Positions 16,731-26,959 of a stretch of 64,000 bases of DNA are shown here, piece after piece (positions within the stretch are counted from its first letter, which is position 1; every line of letters starts with the position of its first letter). The DNA comes from Hellea balneolensis DSM 19091 (GTDB taxonomy: Bacteria > Pseudomonadota > Alphaproteobacteria > Caulobacterales > Maricaulaceae): positions 32,721-96,720 of the forward strand of contig NZ_AUAC01000009.1 of the NCBI RefSeq assembly GCF_000428525.1, read 5' to 3'. The position numbers and the translations under genes are program-made. The notes under the pieces are model-generated. The model had not been told where the DNA came from. It did no database searches and saw only the letters and a list, made by a program, of their open reading frames with translations.

Positions 16731-17227
16731 TGTCCTGAATGGTCATCCATTTTCGAACTCTCTCCGCGACCCTCGACGGGAACAATCATTGTCACTGAAG
16801 CAGCATTTTCATAATTTAGCGTCAGGGACACATCTTCTTGTCCATCAGGCAGATTGGCTTTGAACATCATCAGGTGATAACTCCCAGGTTTAAGCTCCAC
16901 AGTTTCGCCGGCTTTAAGCTCAATGCCTTGGACTTGGCGCATTTTCATGACGCCATTTTCTTCGATATGATTATGAATCTCAACAGCGCCGCTTATCGGA
17001 CTTGTGACAGAGAGAAGTTTATCGTCAACATCACTGTTATTAGTAATAGACATATATCCCGCCGCAGTGTCCCGGCCCGGAAAGGGAGGAAGAACACGCG
17101 CAGAAGAAATTACAATGCCCTCATCCATCTGGTGAGCCGCATGGGACATGCCGCTTTCGCCGTGCTTCATTTCGCCTGAACAAGCCGCTACAGTGAGCGC
17201 CCCAAGGCTAATCATAATTTTCTTCAT
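16727..17227 (-). CDS. PCuAC-type periplasmic copper chaperone lipoprotein
   Basis: 166-aa protein of the PCuAC/DUF461 family. A lipoprotein signal ends at VAAC (Cys near residue 16), followed by a His/Met-containing linker (MKHGESGMSHAAHQM). The copper-binding pattern is present as HNH...VMKM...SYHLMMF (H, M, H, M spacing about as in the family). A further His/Met-containing tail ends DDHSGH. Family members deliver Cu(I) to cytochrome oxidase CuA. ATG at 17227 has GGAG 8 bases upstream and follows the trpS stop by one base. Confidence 0.9.
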   Translation of the reverse strand: MKKIMISLGALTVAACSGEMKHGESGMSHAAHQMDEGIVISSARVLPPFPGRDTAAGYMSITNNSDVDDKLLSVTSPISGAVEIHNHIEENGVMKMRQVQGIELKAGETVELKPGSYHLMMFKANLPDGQEDVSLTLNYENAASVTMIVPVEGRGESSKMDDHSGH

Positions 17228-17228
17228 C

Positions 17229-18257
17229 TTAAGCTCCACAAAATCCGATAATTTTACGCACATCACTGACAATAGGATCAGCTATTTCAGCCGCTTTATC
17301 CGCAGCTTTAGCCAAAATACGGTTCAGCTCTTCAGGGTCTGACAAGTAACGGTTCATAAGGTCCGTAATTGGGCTCATTTTCTCAACAGTAAGGTCCGCT
17401 AAAGCTGGCTTAAAGACACCAAAGCCTTGACCAGAATACTGCGTCAAAACTTGCTCATCCGTCATGCCGGACAAAGCCGCATAAATACTCACAAGATTCG
17501 CGACCTCTGGGCGCTCTTCAAGCTCTTTGAGACTTTCAGGAATAACACCCGCATCCGTTTTGGCCTTGCGAATTTTCTTTGCAATTTTATCCGCATCATC
17601 GGTCAGGTTAATTCGTGAATTATCTGACGGATCAGATTTTGACATCTTTGCTGTGCCGTCACGTAGAGACATGACTCGCGCGCCCGGGCCTTTAATCATG
17701 GGTTCAGGAGATGGGAAAAAATGGGGCACATTAAAGTCATGATTAAACTTGGCTGCAATATCACGCGAGAGCTCTAGATGTTGTTTCTGATCTTCTCCCA
17801 CGGGAACATGGGTCGCTTTAAAGGCCAGAATATCGGCCGCTTGCAGGACAGGGTAATCATAAAGGCCAACCGACATTTTCTCGGAATTTTTACCGGCTTT
17901 ATCTTTGAACTGCGTCATGCGATTTAACCATCCCACTCGCGCGACACAATTAAAATACCACGCCAGCTCCGTATGGGCACGCACAGCCGATTGGTTATAC
18001 ACTATGGCCTTTGACGGATCGACACCTGAGGCCAGATAGGCCGCAGCGATATGACGTGTTTGCTCGGGCAGTAACTTTGGGTCCTGCCAAACTGTGATCG
18101 CATGTAGATCTACAATACAATAAAGACATTCATTGTCTTCTTGCAGGTCAACGAATTTTTTAATCGCGCCGAGATAATTTCCCAGATGCATGTCGCCAGA
18201 AGGCTGAATACCTGAAAAAACCCGCTTGGGACCTTCATATTTTGTTTGGTCTGACAC
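17229..18257 (-). CDS. trpS: Tryptophanyl-tRNA synthetase
   Basis: 342-aa class I aminoacyl-tRNA synthetase. The HIGH-like motif appears in [16 protein letters not shown] (about 17-32) and the KMSKS motif in [10 protein letters not shown] (about 202). Length fits bacterial TrpS. The start is GTG at 18257, with GGAG and AGG upstream; the first in-frame ATG would remove the HIGH region. It lies 6 bases after murJ and one base before the copper chaperone gene, so murJ-trpS-PCuAC are probably co-transcribed. Confidence 0.97.
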   Translation of the reverse strand: MSDQTKYEGPKRVFSGIQPSGDMHLGNYLGAIKKFVDLQEDNECLYCIVDLHAITVWQDPKLLPEQTRHIAAAYLASGVDPSKAIVYNQSAVRAHTELAWYFNCVARVGWLNRMTQFKDKAGKNSEKMSVGLYDYPVLQAADILAFKATHVPVGEDQKQHLELSRDIAAKFNHDFNVPHFFPSPEPMIKGPGARVMSLRDGTAKMSKSDPSDNSRINLTDDADKIAKKIRKAKTDAGVIPESLKELEERPEVANLVSIYAALSGMTDEQVLTQYSGQGFGVFKPALADLTVEKMSPITDLMNRYLSDPEELNRILAKAADKAAEIADPIVSDVRKIIGFCGA

Positions 18258-18263
18258 TATTAC

Positions 18264-19832
18264 CTAGCTCCGTTTTAGGGCATCGCGAATATCACTCATG
18301 TTAAAGGCCCGCAAGAGGGCGGCGGCTGCGGCATAGATGACAAAGCCCGCGCCGCAAGCTATGCCTAGAACGAGGAAATCTTTTCCAAAATGACCTGTCA
18401 GATATTTCGTCATGACTGGCACTATCGCGGCTAACGTTGCCGCCATGACACCACTTGCCAAAGCAATGCGCGGCACACGGGAGTGAAGCCTAGCATCAGG
18501 CACAAATCTTTTATCTCGTAATAACAGCCACCCCAAACAGATAACATTGACCCAAGCCGCAACAGAAGTCGCAAGGGCGAGGCCATAAAACCCGATTGAG
18601 AAGAAAAGATAAACTCCCAGAGTCACATTGATAAAAGCGGAAACAGCCGCAAATATCATTGGCGTTTTTGTGTCTTCGCGGGCGAAAAAAGCAGGGGTAA
18701 GAATTTTAAGCAGCACAAAGGCGGGTAAGCCATAAGCAAACATACGCAGCGCCAAAGCAACTTGCGCGGTTGTCTGCGCTGTAAAGGCGCCCCGTTCAAA
18801 TAAGCCGCTGATTAAAAACTGAGGAATAACAGCTAACGCAAAAGCGGCTGGCAGGGTGAGGAAAGCGGCTATCTCTATCGCACGGTTCAATGTGGTTTTT
18901 GCTCCGGTCTGATCGCCGGCTCTTAAGCGACGAGATAATGCTGGGAGTAAAGCCACGCCCATAGCAATTCCAATCATACCTAAAGGCAATTGATAAAGCC
19001 TGTCTGCATAAGTCAGCCAAGATGCCGCGCCCTTTTGCATGGTCGCAATTGAATGGCTTACGAGCAGATTGATTTGCGTAATACCCGCCGAGAGCAATCC
19101 TGGAACGCCAAGAACGACGAGACGTTTCACCCCGGGAGTCAAACGCGGGCGTTTAAACCCTACCTTCACACCCGCTTTGCGGCATCCCCATATCACAAGG
19201 CCCATTTGCACGATGCCTGACAAGGTAATAGCGAGCGCCAGAAAATATCCGATAAGCTTTTGGCTCCACTCAGCCAGTCCGGCGGCAAAGAGCGCTGAAA
19301 TCATAAAGATATTTAAGACGATCGGAACCGCCGCCGCTAAAGCAAAATGATTGCGCGTATTTAAAACGCCCGAAAACAAAGCCGTCATCGACATAAAAAT
19401 TAGATATGGCATTGTGATCTGCGCATAGACGACCGCAAGGTAATAAGGGCTGATCCCCGTCTGGGTATCTACGGCCCTATCCAAACCATAGCCGATAATT
19501 GAAAGCGACCACGGCATGGTTAGCTCAAATAAAATAACAATCCCGGCCACCAAAACAAAAAGCGCGGCCATAGCTTCTTTGGCAAATTCATCCGCCGCCG
19601 CCTCACCCTCTTCTTCAATACGGCGGGCGTAAAGCGGCACAAAGGCGGCATTGAAAGCGCCTTCGGCAAACATACGGCGAAAGACATTAGGCAGCTTAAA
19701 GGCGGTGAAGAAAGCGTCAGAGACCAAACCTGCCCCTAAAAACCTTGCGATTAAAACATCACGCACAAGCCCTAATATCCGGCTCAATAAAGTCAATGAG
19801 CCGATAATTGCCGTTGATTTTAAAAGTCTCAT
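18264..19832 (-). CDS. murJ: Lipid II flippase MurJ
   Basis: 522-aa polytopic inner-membrane protein of the MurJ/MviN family in the MOP superfamily, flipping lipid II for peptidoglycan synthesis. The N-terminus (STAIIGSLTLLSRILGLVRD) and GLVSDAFFTAFKLPNVFRRMFAEGAF split across about 30-60 are diagnostic. About 14 hydrophobic helices are visible. It begins one base after glnD ends (TAAAATG spacing) and runs into trpS. The glnD-murJ-trpS order is common in alphaproteobacteria. Confidence 0.97.
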   Translation of the reverse strand: MRLLKSTAIIGSLTLLSRILGLVRDVLIARFLGAGLVSDAFFTAFKLPNVFRRMFAEGAFNAAFVPLYARRIEEEGEAAADEFAKEAMAALFVLVAGIVILFELTMPWSLSIIGYGLDRAVDTQTGISPYYLAVVYAQITMPYLIFMSMTALFSGVLNTRNHFALAAAVPIVLNIFMISALFAAGLAEWSQKLIGYFLALAITLSGIVQMGLVIWGCRKAGVKVGFKRPRLTPGVKRLVVLGVPGLLSAGITQINLLVSHSIATMQKGAASWLTYADRLYQLPLGMIGIAMGVALLPALSRRLRAGDQTGAKTTLNRAIEIAAFLTLPAAFALAVIPQFLISGLFERGAFTAQTTAQVALALRMFAYGLPAFVLLKILTPAFFAREDTKTPMIFAAVSAFINVTLGVYLFFSIGFYGLALATSVAAWVNVICLGWLLLRDKRFVPDARLHSRVPRIALASGVMAATLAAIVPVMTKYLTGHFGKDFLVLGIACGAGFVIYAAAAALLRAFNMSDIRDALKRS

Positions 19833-19833
19833 T

Positions 19834-22638
19834 TTAAGCTGCTTTTTTCTCTGAACGTCTTTTATCTAACACGTTGAGAAGAACTTTACGCAAGGCTTTG
19901 CGGCGCTTTTCAGGCAAATTTCCGTCGCTTCCGCGGCATCTCACATAAAATGTATCAATAGCTTCTATGCCGACCACTTCGATATGAGCCGAAAGGACAT
20001 CCAAATTCTCATCTCGCAAAGTCTCTGCGAGATTATAGAGAAGACCGGGACGGTCGCGTCCTGACATCTCTATTATAATTGTGTCCCCCGAGGCAGAGTC
20101 GAGATATTTTATTCTCGCCTTTATCGGAATTGCCCCCGCACGGCGGGATTTAATCGGCGTAGGAATTTTCAATCCTTCGACGTCACCTTCAACAGCTTTC
20201 CGGGCGCGACGACGCAGGGTCTCAAGAGCGTGATCGCTTTGACGGCCAAAGGCATGACCATCAGGATTTTGTAAATAGAATACATTCATCACCCGGCGAT
20301 TATGACCCGTATGCAGACGCGCCCCGATAATGGAAGCTCCGGATGCCGAAATTGCGCGCGTAATATCCGCAAATAGCTGCGCGCGGTCGCGTGTCATGAC
20401 CCAAAGTTCTGTGATGTCCCGTGTTCTATCGCGGCGCGTTTGAACCGCCGTGTCATGACCCGCCGCCAGACTCTGGTCAAAGAAACGCGCATGTCGCACA
20501 AGGTCGGCCATATCAAAATTCAGCCAATAATTTGTGTCCAGATCAGCCGTAATCTGTGTGATGCGTTCCGCCATTTCGGGAGACAGCTTTTCGCGCAATT
20601 GTTCTTGGGCGGCTTTGGCCCGCGACATGGGGGCAAGCTCTGCATGGCCGTCCAAATAGGCCGATGTGGATTGATAAAGGTTACGTAGTAAAACACCTTT
20701 CCAGTCATTCCATATACCTGGCCCCACGGCGCGAATATCAACCGTAGTCAAGACCGTCAGCATATCCAAACGATCCTGAGAGCCGACCAATTCAGCAAAT
20801 TCTTTTATGGTTTCCGGATCAGATATATCGCGGCGTTGCGCCGTTTCGCTCATGTCCAAATGCCGGCGAATAAGCCAAGCCACTGTGTCAGTCACATTTT
20901 GGTTTACACCTAAGCGGCGGCACGCCCGGCGGCCTAGTTGCGCCCCTTCAATACATTGGTCACCCTGCCCCTTCCCCGTATCATGAAGAAGACAAGCCAA
21001 ATAAAGGATGAGCTTTTGTTCAGTTGTAAACCCCTTCACAATCCCAGTGGAAATTGGATGTTCTTTTTCCATGTCTCCGCTGAGAATATTATGAAAATTA
21101 TCCACAAGCCTTAATGTATGCTCATCAACCGTATAGGCATGGTGCATATTAAATTGTGTGCGCGCAACGATGCCGCCAAACTCAATGAGATACCGCCCCA
21201 AGACGCCGGCCTCATTCATGGCTTTCAATGTCGCATAAGGGGCCCGGGCCCCAAGCAGTATTTTTTGGAAAATGGCCGAGTTCTCTGCGCTCCGCCGAAA
21301 ATCATTATCCATGAGATTGCGGCGGAAATCTATGGCGCTAAACGCATTAGGATGAATATCGAGATTTCGCCGTCCCGCTGTTTCAAAAAGCTGTAAGATC
21401 ATAGACGGTTTTTCTTTAATCTTTAGCGGGTCGGAAAACATAAGACGCCCATGATCCAAGAAAAAATCCGTATTCTTAATATTTCGCCGGGAATTAGGAA
21501 GAAAGACATCCAATCCTTTGGGAAGTAAAATAGCTTTTTCAGCTTCCAATTTAGCACAAGCGATACGGGTCAGCGCCCCAACCTCTTTAGCATTAGTGAA
21601 ATATTCCCGCATGAATTTTTCAACAGCGACTTCTATCGCGCCTGAGGCATATCCCATTTTCCGCGCCAAAACAGTTTGTTTGTCAAAACTGAGGCTTTCT
21701 GTGGGACGGGACGAGACATAATGGAGCCAGATACGCGTCCGCCAAAGGAAGTCCGCCGCACGGACAAATCGTGTGGCCGCAGCTTTATCAAAAAGCCCCA
21801 TTTCCACATAACTTTGCGGCTGTTGTGCATCATTAATTTTTCCATCCTTATCCAGAAAACGAGCAATCCAATAAAGCGCATGCAGATCCCGAAGGCCACC
21901 TTTACCCTCTTTCACATTGGGTTCAATGACGTATCGGGAGTTCCCCTCACGTTCATGCCGGGCATCCCGTTCCGCCAATTTTGCTGCAATATAGGCTCGC
22001 CCTTTTCCCTTTGTGATATCTTTGCGGAACCTCGTATAAAGATCATTTGCAAGAGATTTATCACCGCACAAATAACGCAGGTCGAGCAATGACGTCAGGA
22101 TTGTCTGATCCTCTTTTGCCAGCTTAATCGATTGTTCAGAAGTTCTGACAGAATGACCAACTTTCAAGCCAAGGTCCCAGAGCATATAAAGCATATATTC
22201 CGTAACCTGCTCGACAAAGGGTGAGCCTTTTTTATCCGCGGTTAAAAAGAGCAAATCCACATCTGACTGAGGCGCCATTTCGCCGCGTCCATATCCGCCT
22301 ACAGCACATAAGGATATGCGTTCAGATTTTGTCGGATTTGAAGAGCGAACAATATGGGTAGTTGTGAAGTCAAAAAGGCCAACAATAATATCATCATGAA
22401 TGGAGGCGATCAGCCGCGCCGTTTCAAGACCGCCCAGCCGCCCGGCCTCAAAATGATCTTGAGCCGATTGTTTCGCGGCCTCTAAGGTTGATTTTAGGAT
22501 GTCCAGAATAGCGGGCCGAATATCTTTGGCACTTTCAGCCGCGTTCGTTAATTTCGCCTTTAATGACTGACCATCAATTTTACTGTCCGGTGATTGCCGG
22601 CGGGCTGGTATCTCTATAACTTTGGATCTACGGGCCAT
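19834..22638 (-). CDS. glnD: PII uridylyltransferase/uridylyl-removing enzyme GlnD
   Basis: 934-aa bifunctional nitrogen sensor that modifies PII proteins according to glutamine. Domains: nucleotidyltransferase with GGYGRGEMAPQSDVDLLF (about 113-130), the helical linker, an HD hydrolase domain with LLHDTGKG (about 549), and two C-terminal ACT domains (about 720-790, VMTRDRAQLFADI, and about 840-915, MSGRDRPGLLYNL). It starts directly after the mutS stop. It links to nitrogen control together with the two ammonium transporters near 44 kb, although no glnB/glnK is in the window. Confidence 0.97.
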   Translation of the reverse strand: MARRSKVIEIPARRQSPDSKIDGQSLKAKLTNAAESAKDIRPAILDILKSTLEAAKQSAQDHFEAGRLGGLETARLIASIHDDIIVGLFDFTTTHIVRSSNPTKSERISLCAVGGYGRGEMAPQSDVDLLFLTADKKGSPFVEQVTEYMLYMLWDLGLKVGHSVRTSEQSIKLAKEDQTILTSLLDLRYLCGDKSLANDLYTRFRKDITKGKGRAYIAAKLAERDARHEREGNSRYVIEPNVKEGKGGLRDLHALYWIARFLDKDGKINDAQQPQSYVEMGLFDKAAATRFVRAADFLWRTRIWLHYVSSRPTESLSFDKQTVLARKMGYASGAIEVAVEKFMREYFTNAKEVGALTRIACAKLEAEKAILLPKGLDVFLPNSRRNIKNTDFFLDHGRLMFSDPLKIKEKPSMILQLFETAGRRNLDIHPNAFSAIDFRRNLMDNDFRRSAENSAIFQKILLGARAPYATLKAMNEAGVLGRYLIEFGGIVARTQFNMHHAYTVDEHTLRLVDNFHNILSGDMEKEHPISTGIVKGFTTEQKLILYLACLLHDTGKGQGDQCIEGAQLGRRACRRLGVNQNVTDTVAWLIRRHLDMSETAQRRDISDPETIKEFAELVGSQDRLDMLTVLTTVDIRAVGPGIWNDWKGVLLRNLYQSTSAYLDGHAELAPMSRAKAAQEQLREKLSPEMAERITQITADLDTNYWLNFDMADLVRHARFFDQSLAAGHDTAVQTRRDRTRDITELWVMTRDRAQLFADITRAISASGASIIGARLHTGHNRRVMNVFYLQNPDGHAFGRQSDHALETLRRRARKAVEGDVEGLKIPTPIKSRRAGAIPIKARIKYLDSASGDTIIIEMSGRDRPGLLYNLAETLRDENLDVLSAHIEVVGIEAIDTFYVRCRGSDGNLPEKRRKALRKVLLNVLDKRRSEKKAA

Positions 22639-25326
22639 CTAGGTCAGCTTTGCTTTTAGATCGTAAATAAGGTCAAGCGCCGCACGCGGGGAAAGCTCAT
22701 CGGCATTAAGCGCTTTAATCGCTAATTCCACCTCTGAAGGCTTGGCTTTACTAGGCGCAGAAGCCGCTGTGAATAAAGGCAAGGCGCCCAAGCTGTCTTT
22801 CTGGCCATCATGGTCGGCTTCTAATTTATTAAGCACCTCACGCGCTCGCGCCACAGCGGCGGGAGGTAGTCCCGCAAGCTTGGCAACTTGAACGCCATAA
22901 GATTTATCGGCAGCGCCAGGCCGCACATCATGCAAGAAGACTAAATCCCCGTCCCATTCTTTTGCCCGTAGACTGGCGTTACTTGCCCCATCAAGGTTTT
23001 CGATCAAATCCGTAAGCTCATGATAATGCGTTGCGAAAAGCGCGCGTGATTTATTGACCGCATGTAGATGCTCAGCCGCGGCCCAGGCAATTGACAAACC
23101 GTCAAAGGTTGCTGTGCCGCGTCCGATCTCATCCAGAATGACAAATGTGCGCTCTGTCGCTTGGTTCAATATGGCCGCGGTTTCGATCATTTCTATCATA
23201 AAGGTTGAACGGCCTTGGGACAGATCATCAGACGCTCCGACCCGCGAGAAGAGACTATCAGCCGCGCCTATGTGCGCAGACTCCGCAGGTACAAAACTAC
23301 CCGCTTGAGCCAAAATAAACATCAGCGCATTTTGGCGAAGATAGGTTGATTTACCCGCCATGTTCGGGCCAGTGATTAAGGTCAAACGCGGCGCGGATTT
23401 AAGGCTCGCATCCAAGCTACAATCATTTGCCGTAAATCCGGCATCGCCCGCTTTTTTAAGCGCCGCTTCCACAACAGGATGACGTCCGCCTTTAATATCA
23501 AAGGCCAGACTATCATCGACAAGAGGCCTTACGGCTTGATACTGCGCAGCCCATTCCCCTAGCCCCGTTTGCACATCTAATTGGGCCAAAGCGCTCGCCG
23601 CCGCGCGAATGGCTTCTGAAAAAGCGCTCGCACGGACAGCAAATTCGGCAAATATCTCTAGCTCCAGAGCGAGCGCCTTATCACCCGCCCCCGAAATTTT
23701 AGCGTCCAACTCCGCAAGCTCAGTGGTGGTAAACCTAACGCAGCTACCCAATGTTTGGCGGTGAATGAATTGGCTTTCAGCCCCCTGACTTAAAACAGTA
23801 TCAGCATGTTTAGGCGTCACTTCGACAAAATAACCGAGCACATTATTATGTTTTATTTTCAGTGTCGGAACATCAGCGGCTTTCGAATATTCGGCTTGGA
23901 GGCCTGCCACTATGCGGCGGCTATCATCACGTAGCTTTTTTAGTTCGTCCAAATCTGCTCGCCAGCCCGCCGCAATAAAATTACCATCACGCGCCATCAT
24001 TGGGACGTCCGGCAGAAAGGCTTTGGAAATATCAGATGCAAAGCTTGCAAGATCACCTTTATCCGAAAGGCTGAGCTGCTTTAAAGCTAGGCTCACATTG
24101 CGCGGGATATCCAAATCAGGAGAACGGGCAAAAACAGCACAAAGCTGTTCCCCTTGTTTTAATCCACGGCCCAATGTTGATAGATCTCTTGGTCCGCCGC
24201 GTCCTAGCGCAATGCGGCTTATGGCCCGGGCCATATCACCAATTTCTTTAAGGTGCCGCCTTAATTGTGAGCGCAGTTCAGTCTCGGTTTCAAAAAAGCT
24301 GACAGCCTCAAGCCGTCGGTTTATCTCAATTACGTCAACAAGAGGACGGGCCAGACGGTCTGAAAGTAGCCTTGCGCCAGGACCTGTTACAGTTTTATCG
24401 ATCACAGAGAGCAGCGATCCCGCCTTTTTACCTTTTTGCGTGCGGTCAATTTCGAGGCTCATCCGCGTTGCAGGGTCAATCGCCATGAAACCACTTGCCA
24501 CGCGGCGCTGCGGCGGGGAGAGCTGAACAGGGTTACCCGCTTGGGTGAGCTCCAGATAATCAAGCAGTGCGCCCGCTGCAGAAATCTCGGCTTTTGAAAA
24601 ATGGCCAAACCCGTCCAGGCTTTTGACATCAAAACGGTCTTTCAAACGGCGCTCACCGGAACGCACATCAAATTTAGTTGATGGCTGCGGCGTCAAAGCG
24701 GTGCCTGATAAGGGCAATCCCGCCATAAACTCCGGCAATTGATAGAGGCTTTCAGGCAAGACAATCTCGCGCGGAGATAGGGCTGACACCTCACTGGCGA
24801 GACGAGTCTCGGGGACATCGCAAACATGAAATAGTCCATCAGAGATATCAGCCCAAGCGAGCGCATAATCTCCGGCCAGTGTTTTGGATATCGCAAGAAT
24901 AAGGTTTCGGCCTCTGGCATCCAGCAATGTATCCTCAGTCAGAGTTCCGGGCGTAACGACTCGGACAATGGCGCGGTTGACGACAGATTTGTAACCCCGC
25001 TTTTTCGCTTCGGCAGGGCTTTCTGTTTGCTCGCACACCGCGACGCGAAACCCTTTTTTGATCAACCGTTGTAAATAAGTTTCTGAGGAATGGACGGGAA
25101 CGCCGCACATCGCGATATCCTCGCCCTTATGTTTGCCGCGTTTGGTGAGCGCAATATCAAGCGCCTCAGCCGCCTTTACGGCATCCTCAAAGAACAGCTC
25201 ATAGAAATCGCCCATGCGGTAAAACAACAAGACATCAGGCCCAGCTTCGGCCTTAATTCCCAAAAACTGCGCCATCATCGGCGTCACCTTATGGGCCTTT
25301 TTATCGGTATTAACAGGGGCGTTCAT
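22639..25326 (-). CDS. mutS: DNA mismatch repair protein MutS
   Basis: 895-aa MutS1. The mismatch-binding F-x-E wedge is in GDFYELFFEDA (about 37-47), the connector, lever and clamp domains follow, and the ABC-type ATPase has Walker A TGPNMAGKST (about 650) and Walker B FVILDEIGRGT (about 730). The C-terminal helix-turn-helix region is present. Length and order are normal. The stop abuts the glnD start (TAGATG). mutS next to glnD is frequent in alphaproteobacteria. Confidence 0.98.
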   Translation of the reverse strand: MNAPVNTDKKAHKVTPMMAQFLGIKAEAGPDVLLFYRMGDFYELFFEDAVKAAEALDIALTKRGKHKGEDIAMCGVPVHSSETYLQRLIKKGFRVAVCEQTESPAEAKKRGYKSVVNRAIVRVVTPGTLTEDTLLDARGRNLILAISKTLAGDYALAWADISDGLFHVCDVPETRLASEVSALSPREIVLPESLYQLPEFMAGLPLSGTALTPQPSTKFDVRSGERRLKDRFDVKSLDGFGHFSKAEISAAGALLDYLELTQAGNPVQLSPPQRRVASGFMAIDPATRMSLEIDRTQKGKKAGSLLSVIDKTVTGPGARLLSDRLARPLVDVIEINRRLEAVSFFETETELRSQLRRHLKEIGDMARAISRIALGRGGPRDLSTLGRGLKQGEQLCAVFARSPDLDIPRNVSLALKQLSLSDKGDLASFASDISKAFLPDVPMMARDGNFIAAGWRADLDELKKLRDDSRRIVAGLQAEYSKAADVPTLKIKHNNVLGYFVEVTPKHADTVLSQGAESQFIHRQTLGSCVRFTTTELAELDAKISGAGDKALALELEIFAEFAVRASAFSEAIRAAASALAQLDVQTGLGEWAAQYQAVRPLVDDSLAFDIKGGRHPVVEAALKKAGDAGFTANDCSLDASLKSAPRLTLITGPNMAGKSTYLRQNALMFILAQAGSFVPAESAHIGAADSLFSRVGASDDLSQGRSTFMIEMIETAAILNQATERTFVILDEIGRGTATFDGLSIAWAAAEHLHAVNKSRALFATHYHELTDLIENLDGASNASLRAKEWDGDLVFLHDVRPGAADKSYGVQVAKLAGLPPAAVARAREVLNKLEADHDGQKDSLGALPLFTAASAPSKAKPSEVELAIKALNADELSPRAALDLIYDLKAKLT

Positions 25327-25382
25327 CAGGGACGCAAATTGGCGAAAAAGGTAGCGAGTCGCAAGCTTTAACTACTTTAATC

Positions 25383-26873
25383 CTATATGGTTTTAGTTTT
25401 TCCTCTTTCGAGCAATTTTATCTTCCAACTGACAATCACTGCCAAAAGGGGCGGAATACCAAAAAGAGCCGTGACGATAAAGAAGTTTTGATAATCAATC
25501 ATGTCAGCTAAAACACCGGAAAACCCTGCAATGGATTTCCCTGAAAACGCAACGATTGAAGAAAATAATGCGTATTGGGTTGCTGTAAACGCCTTGTTCA
25601 CCAGTAGCGACATAAACGCGATGATTGCGGTGCCCGCAAACCCTGCCGCCAAATTATCCGCACCAATGGTTACAAATAAATATTGAGCCAAAGGCGCCTC
25701 GACTTGAGCGAGCCAAGCAAAAGCCATATTTGTAATAATCGTCAATATTGCGCCTACGATAAGTGTCTTGGGAAGACCAAATTTAAGTGCAGACCATCCG
25801 CCCGCGAAAGAGCCAACTAATAGCATGGTCACTCCAAAAGCGCCTTTGACGAGTCCTATCGTGCCCTTACTATATCCTAAATCAATATAAAGCGGCATAG
25901 CCATAACGCCCATTGTATAATCACTAAATCGATAGGTCATAACGATAAGGAGGAGCAGCAATGAAAGCCATCCAAAGCGGCGGACAATATCTGCAAAATC
26001 ACCGACAATAGGAATATCATAAATGGCATGCCCCTGTAACGTCTCGCGGCCCAAGGTTAGTAGCCCGAGGGCAAATAAATAGGGGAGAGATAAAATAAAT
26101 AAAATAATATAGAACAGCTCACCGACACCCCCATATTTTTTAAACCCCACAACAAGAGCGATAATGGGCACGATAAACATAAATCGCGACCACTTTATTT
26201 CCGAGACCGGCTTGGGTTTTGCCTCAACAGGACGGCTTGCCCAAAATGGCGTGATGGCGCCCAAAAAGGCAATAAAGGCAACAGTCCAATAAGCAATTGG
26301 CCATGAACTTAATTCAGCCACCCAAAGAACACCTGAAATCGCGATGATCATCCCGAAGCGATAGCCTAGCTGATAAACGGCCGCCATCATGGCTTGTTCT
26401 TTATCGTCAGATGCATCAATGCGCCATGCATCAACACAAATATCAAGTGTAGCTGAGAAAAAACCAATCATGACAGCGCAGATGGCAACATTACGCAGGT
26501 TTTCTGCAGGGTCTTGGAAACCCATCGCAATCATTGCACCTGTGACCCCTATAATAGCCAGAAATGTCCAAGCCAAGCGATTGCCGATTTTATTCGCTAG
26601 CACCGGAATTTTTATGCGGTCTGTAAGTGGCGCCCAAAGAAACTTCAGGGAATAAGCAAAACTTGCCCAAATAAAGAAACCAATTGTGGCGCGATCTACA
26701 CCGACCTCACGAAGCCATGCCGAAAGCGTTGTGTAGACCAACATGATAGGCAGACCCGCGCTAAACCCCAAGGCCAGCATCGCTGCCATTTTGCGGCTCG
26801 CAAAAATTTCTGAAATCAAAAAAGCATCATCCAGTTTTTGGATAAGTGTCTTTTCTGTTTTGATATCGCTCAT
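25383..26873 (-). CDS. AmpG-like MFS transporter
   Basis: 496-aa major facilitator membrane protein with about 14 hydrophobic segments. The first part (MLALGFSAGLPIMLVYTTLS, then VDRATIGFFIWASFAYSLKF) is the AmpG/MFS_1 acetyl-CoA-transporter-like pattern typical of muropeptide permeases, which return anhydro-muropeptides to the cytosol for cell-wall recycling. No ampC or ampD is adjacent, so the substrate is inferred from family. The ATG at 26873 lies after an AT-rich leader. The next gene upstream is the PAS-receiver protein, 87 bases away. Confidence 0.85.
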   Translation of the reverse strand: MSDIKTEKTLIQKLDDAFLISEIFASRKMAAMLALGFSAGLPIMLVYTTLSAWLREVGVDRATIGFFIWASFAYSLKFLWAPLTDRIKIPVLANKIGNRLAWTFLAIIGVTGAMIAMGFQDPAENLRNVAICAVMIGFFSATLDICVDAWRIDASDDKEQAMMAAVYQLGYRFGMIIAISGVLWVAELSSWPIAYWTVAFIAFLGAITPFWASRPVEAKPKPVSEIKWSRFMFIVPIIALVVGFKKYGGVGELFYIILFILSLPYLFALGLLTLGRETLQGHAIYDIPIVGDFADIVRRFGWLSLLLLLIVMTYRFSDYTMGVMAMPLYIDLGYSKGTIGLVKGAFGVTMLLVGSFAGGWSALKFGLPKTLIVGAILTIITNMAFAWLAQVEAPLAQYLFVTIGADNLAAGFAGTAIIAFMSLLVNKAFTATQYALFSSIVAFSGKSIAGFSGVLADMIDYQNFFIVTALFGIPPLLAVIVSWKIKLLERGKTKTI

Positions 26874-26959
26874 ATGAAAACACCGTGCGCTGATTTGGGG
26901 CCCTGTGTAAATATATAGGGCAAATCTTTCAGTGCTTTTTCATGGCAAAAGCAAGGTCT

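Noticed and set aside
23912..24526. 204-aa plus-strand open frame
   Set aside because: It is antisense to mutS, Ser/Arg-rich with no recognisable domain, and MutS is fully intact on the other strand.
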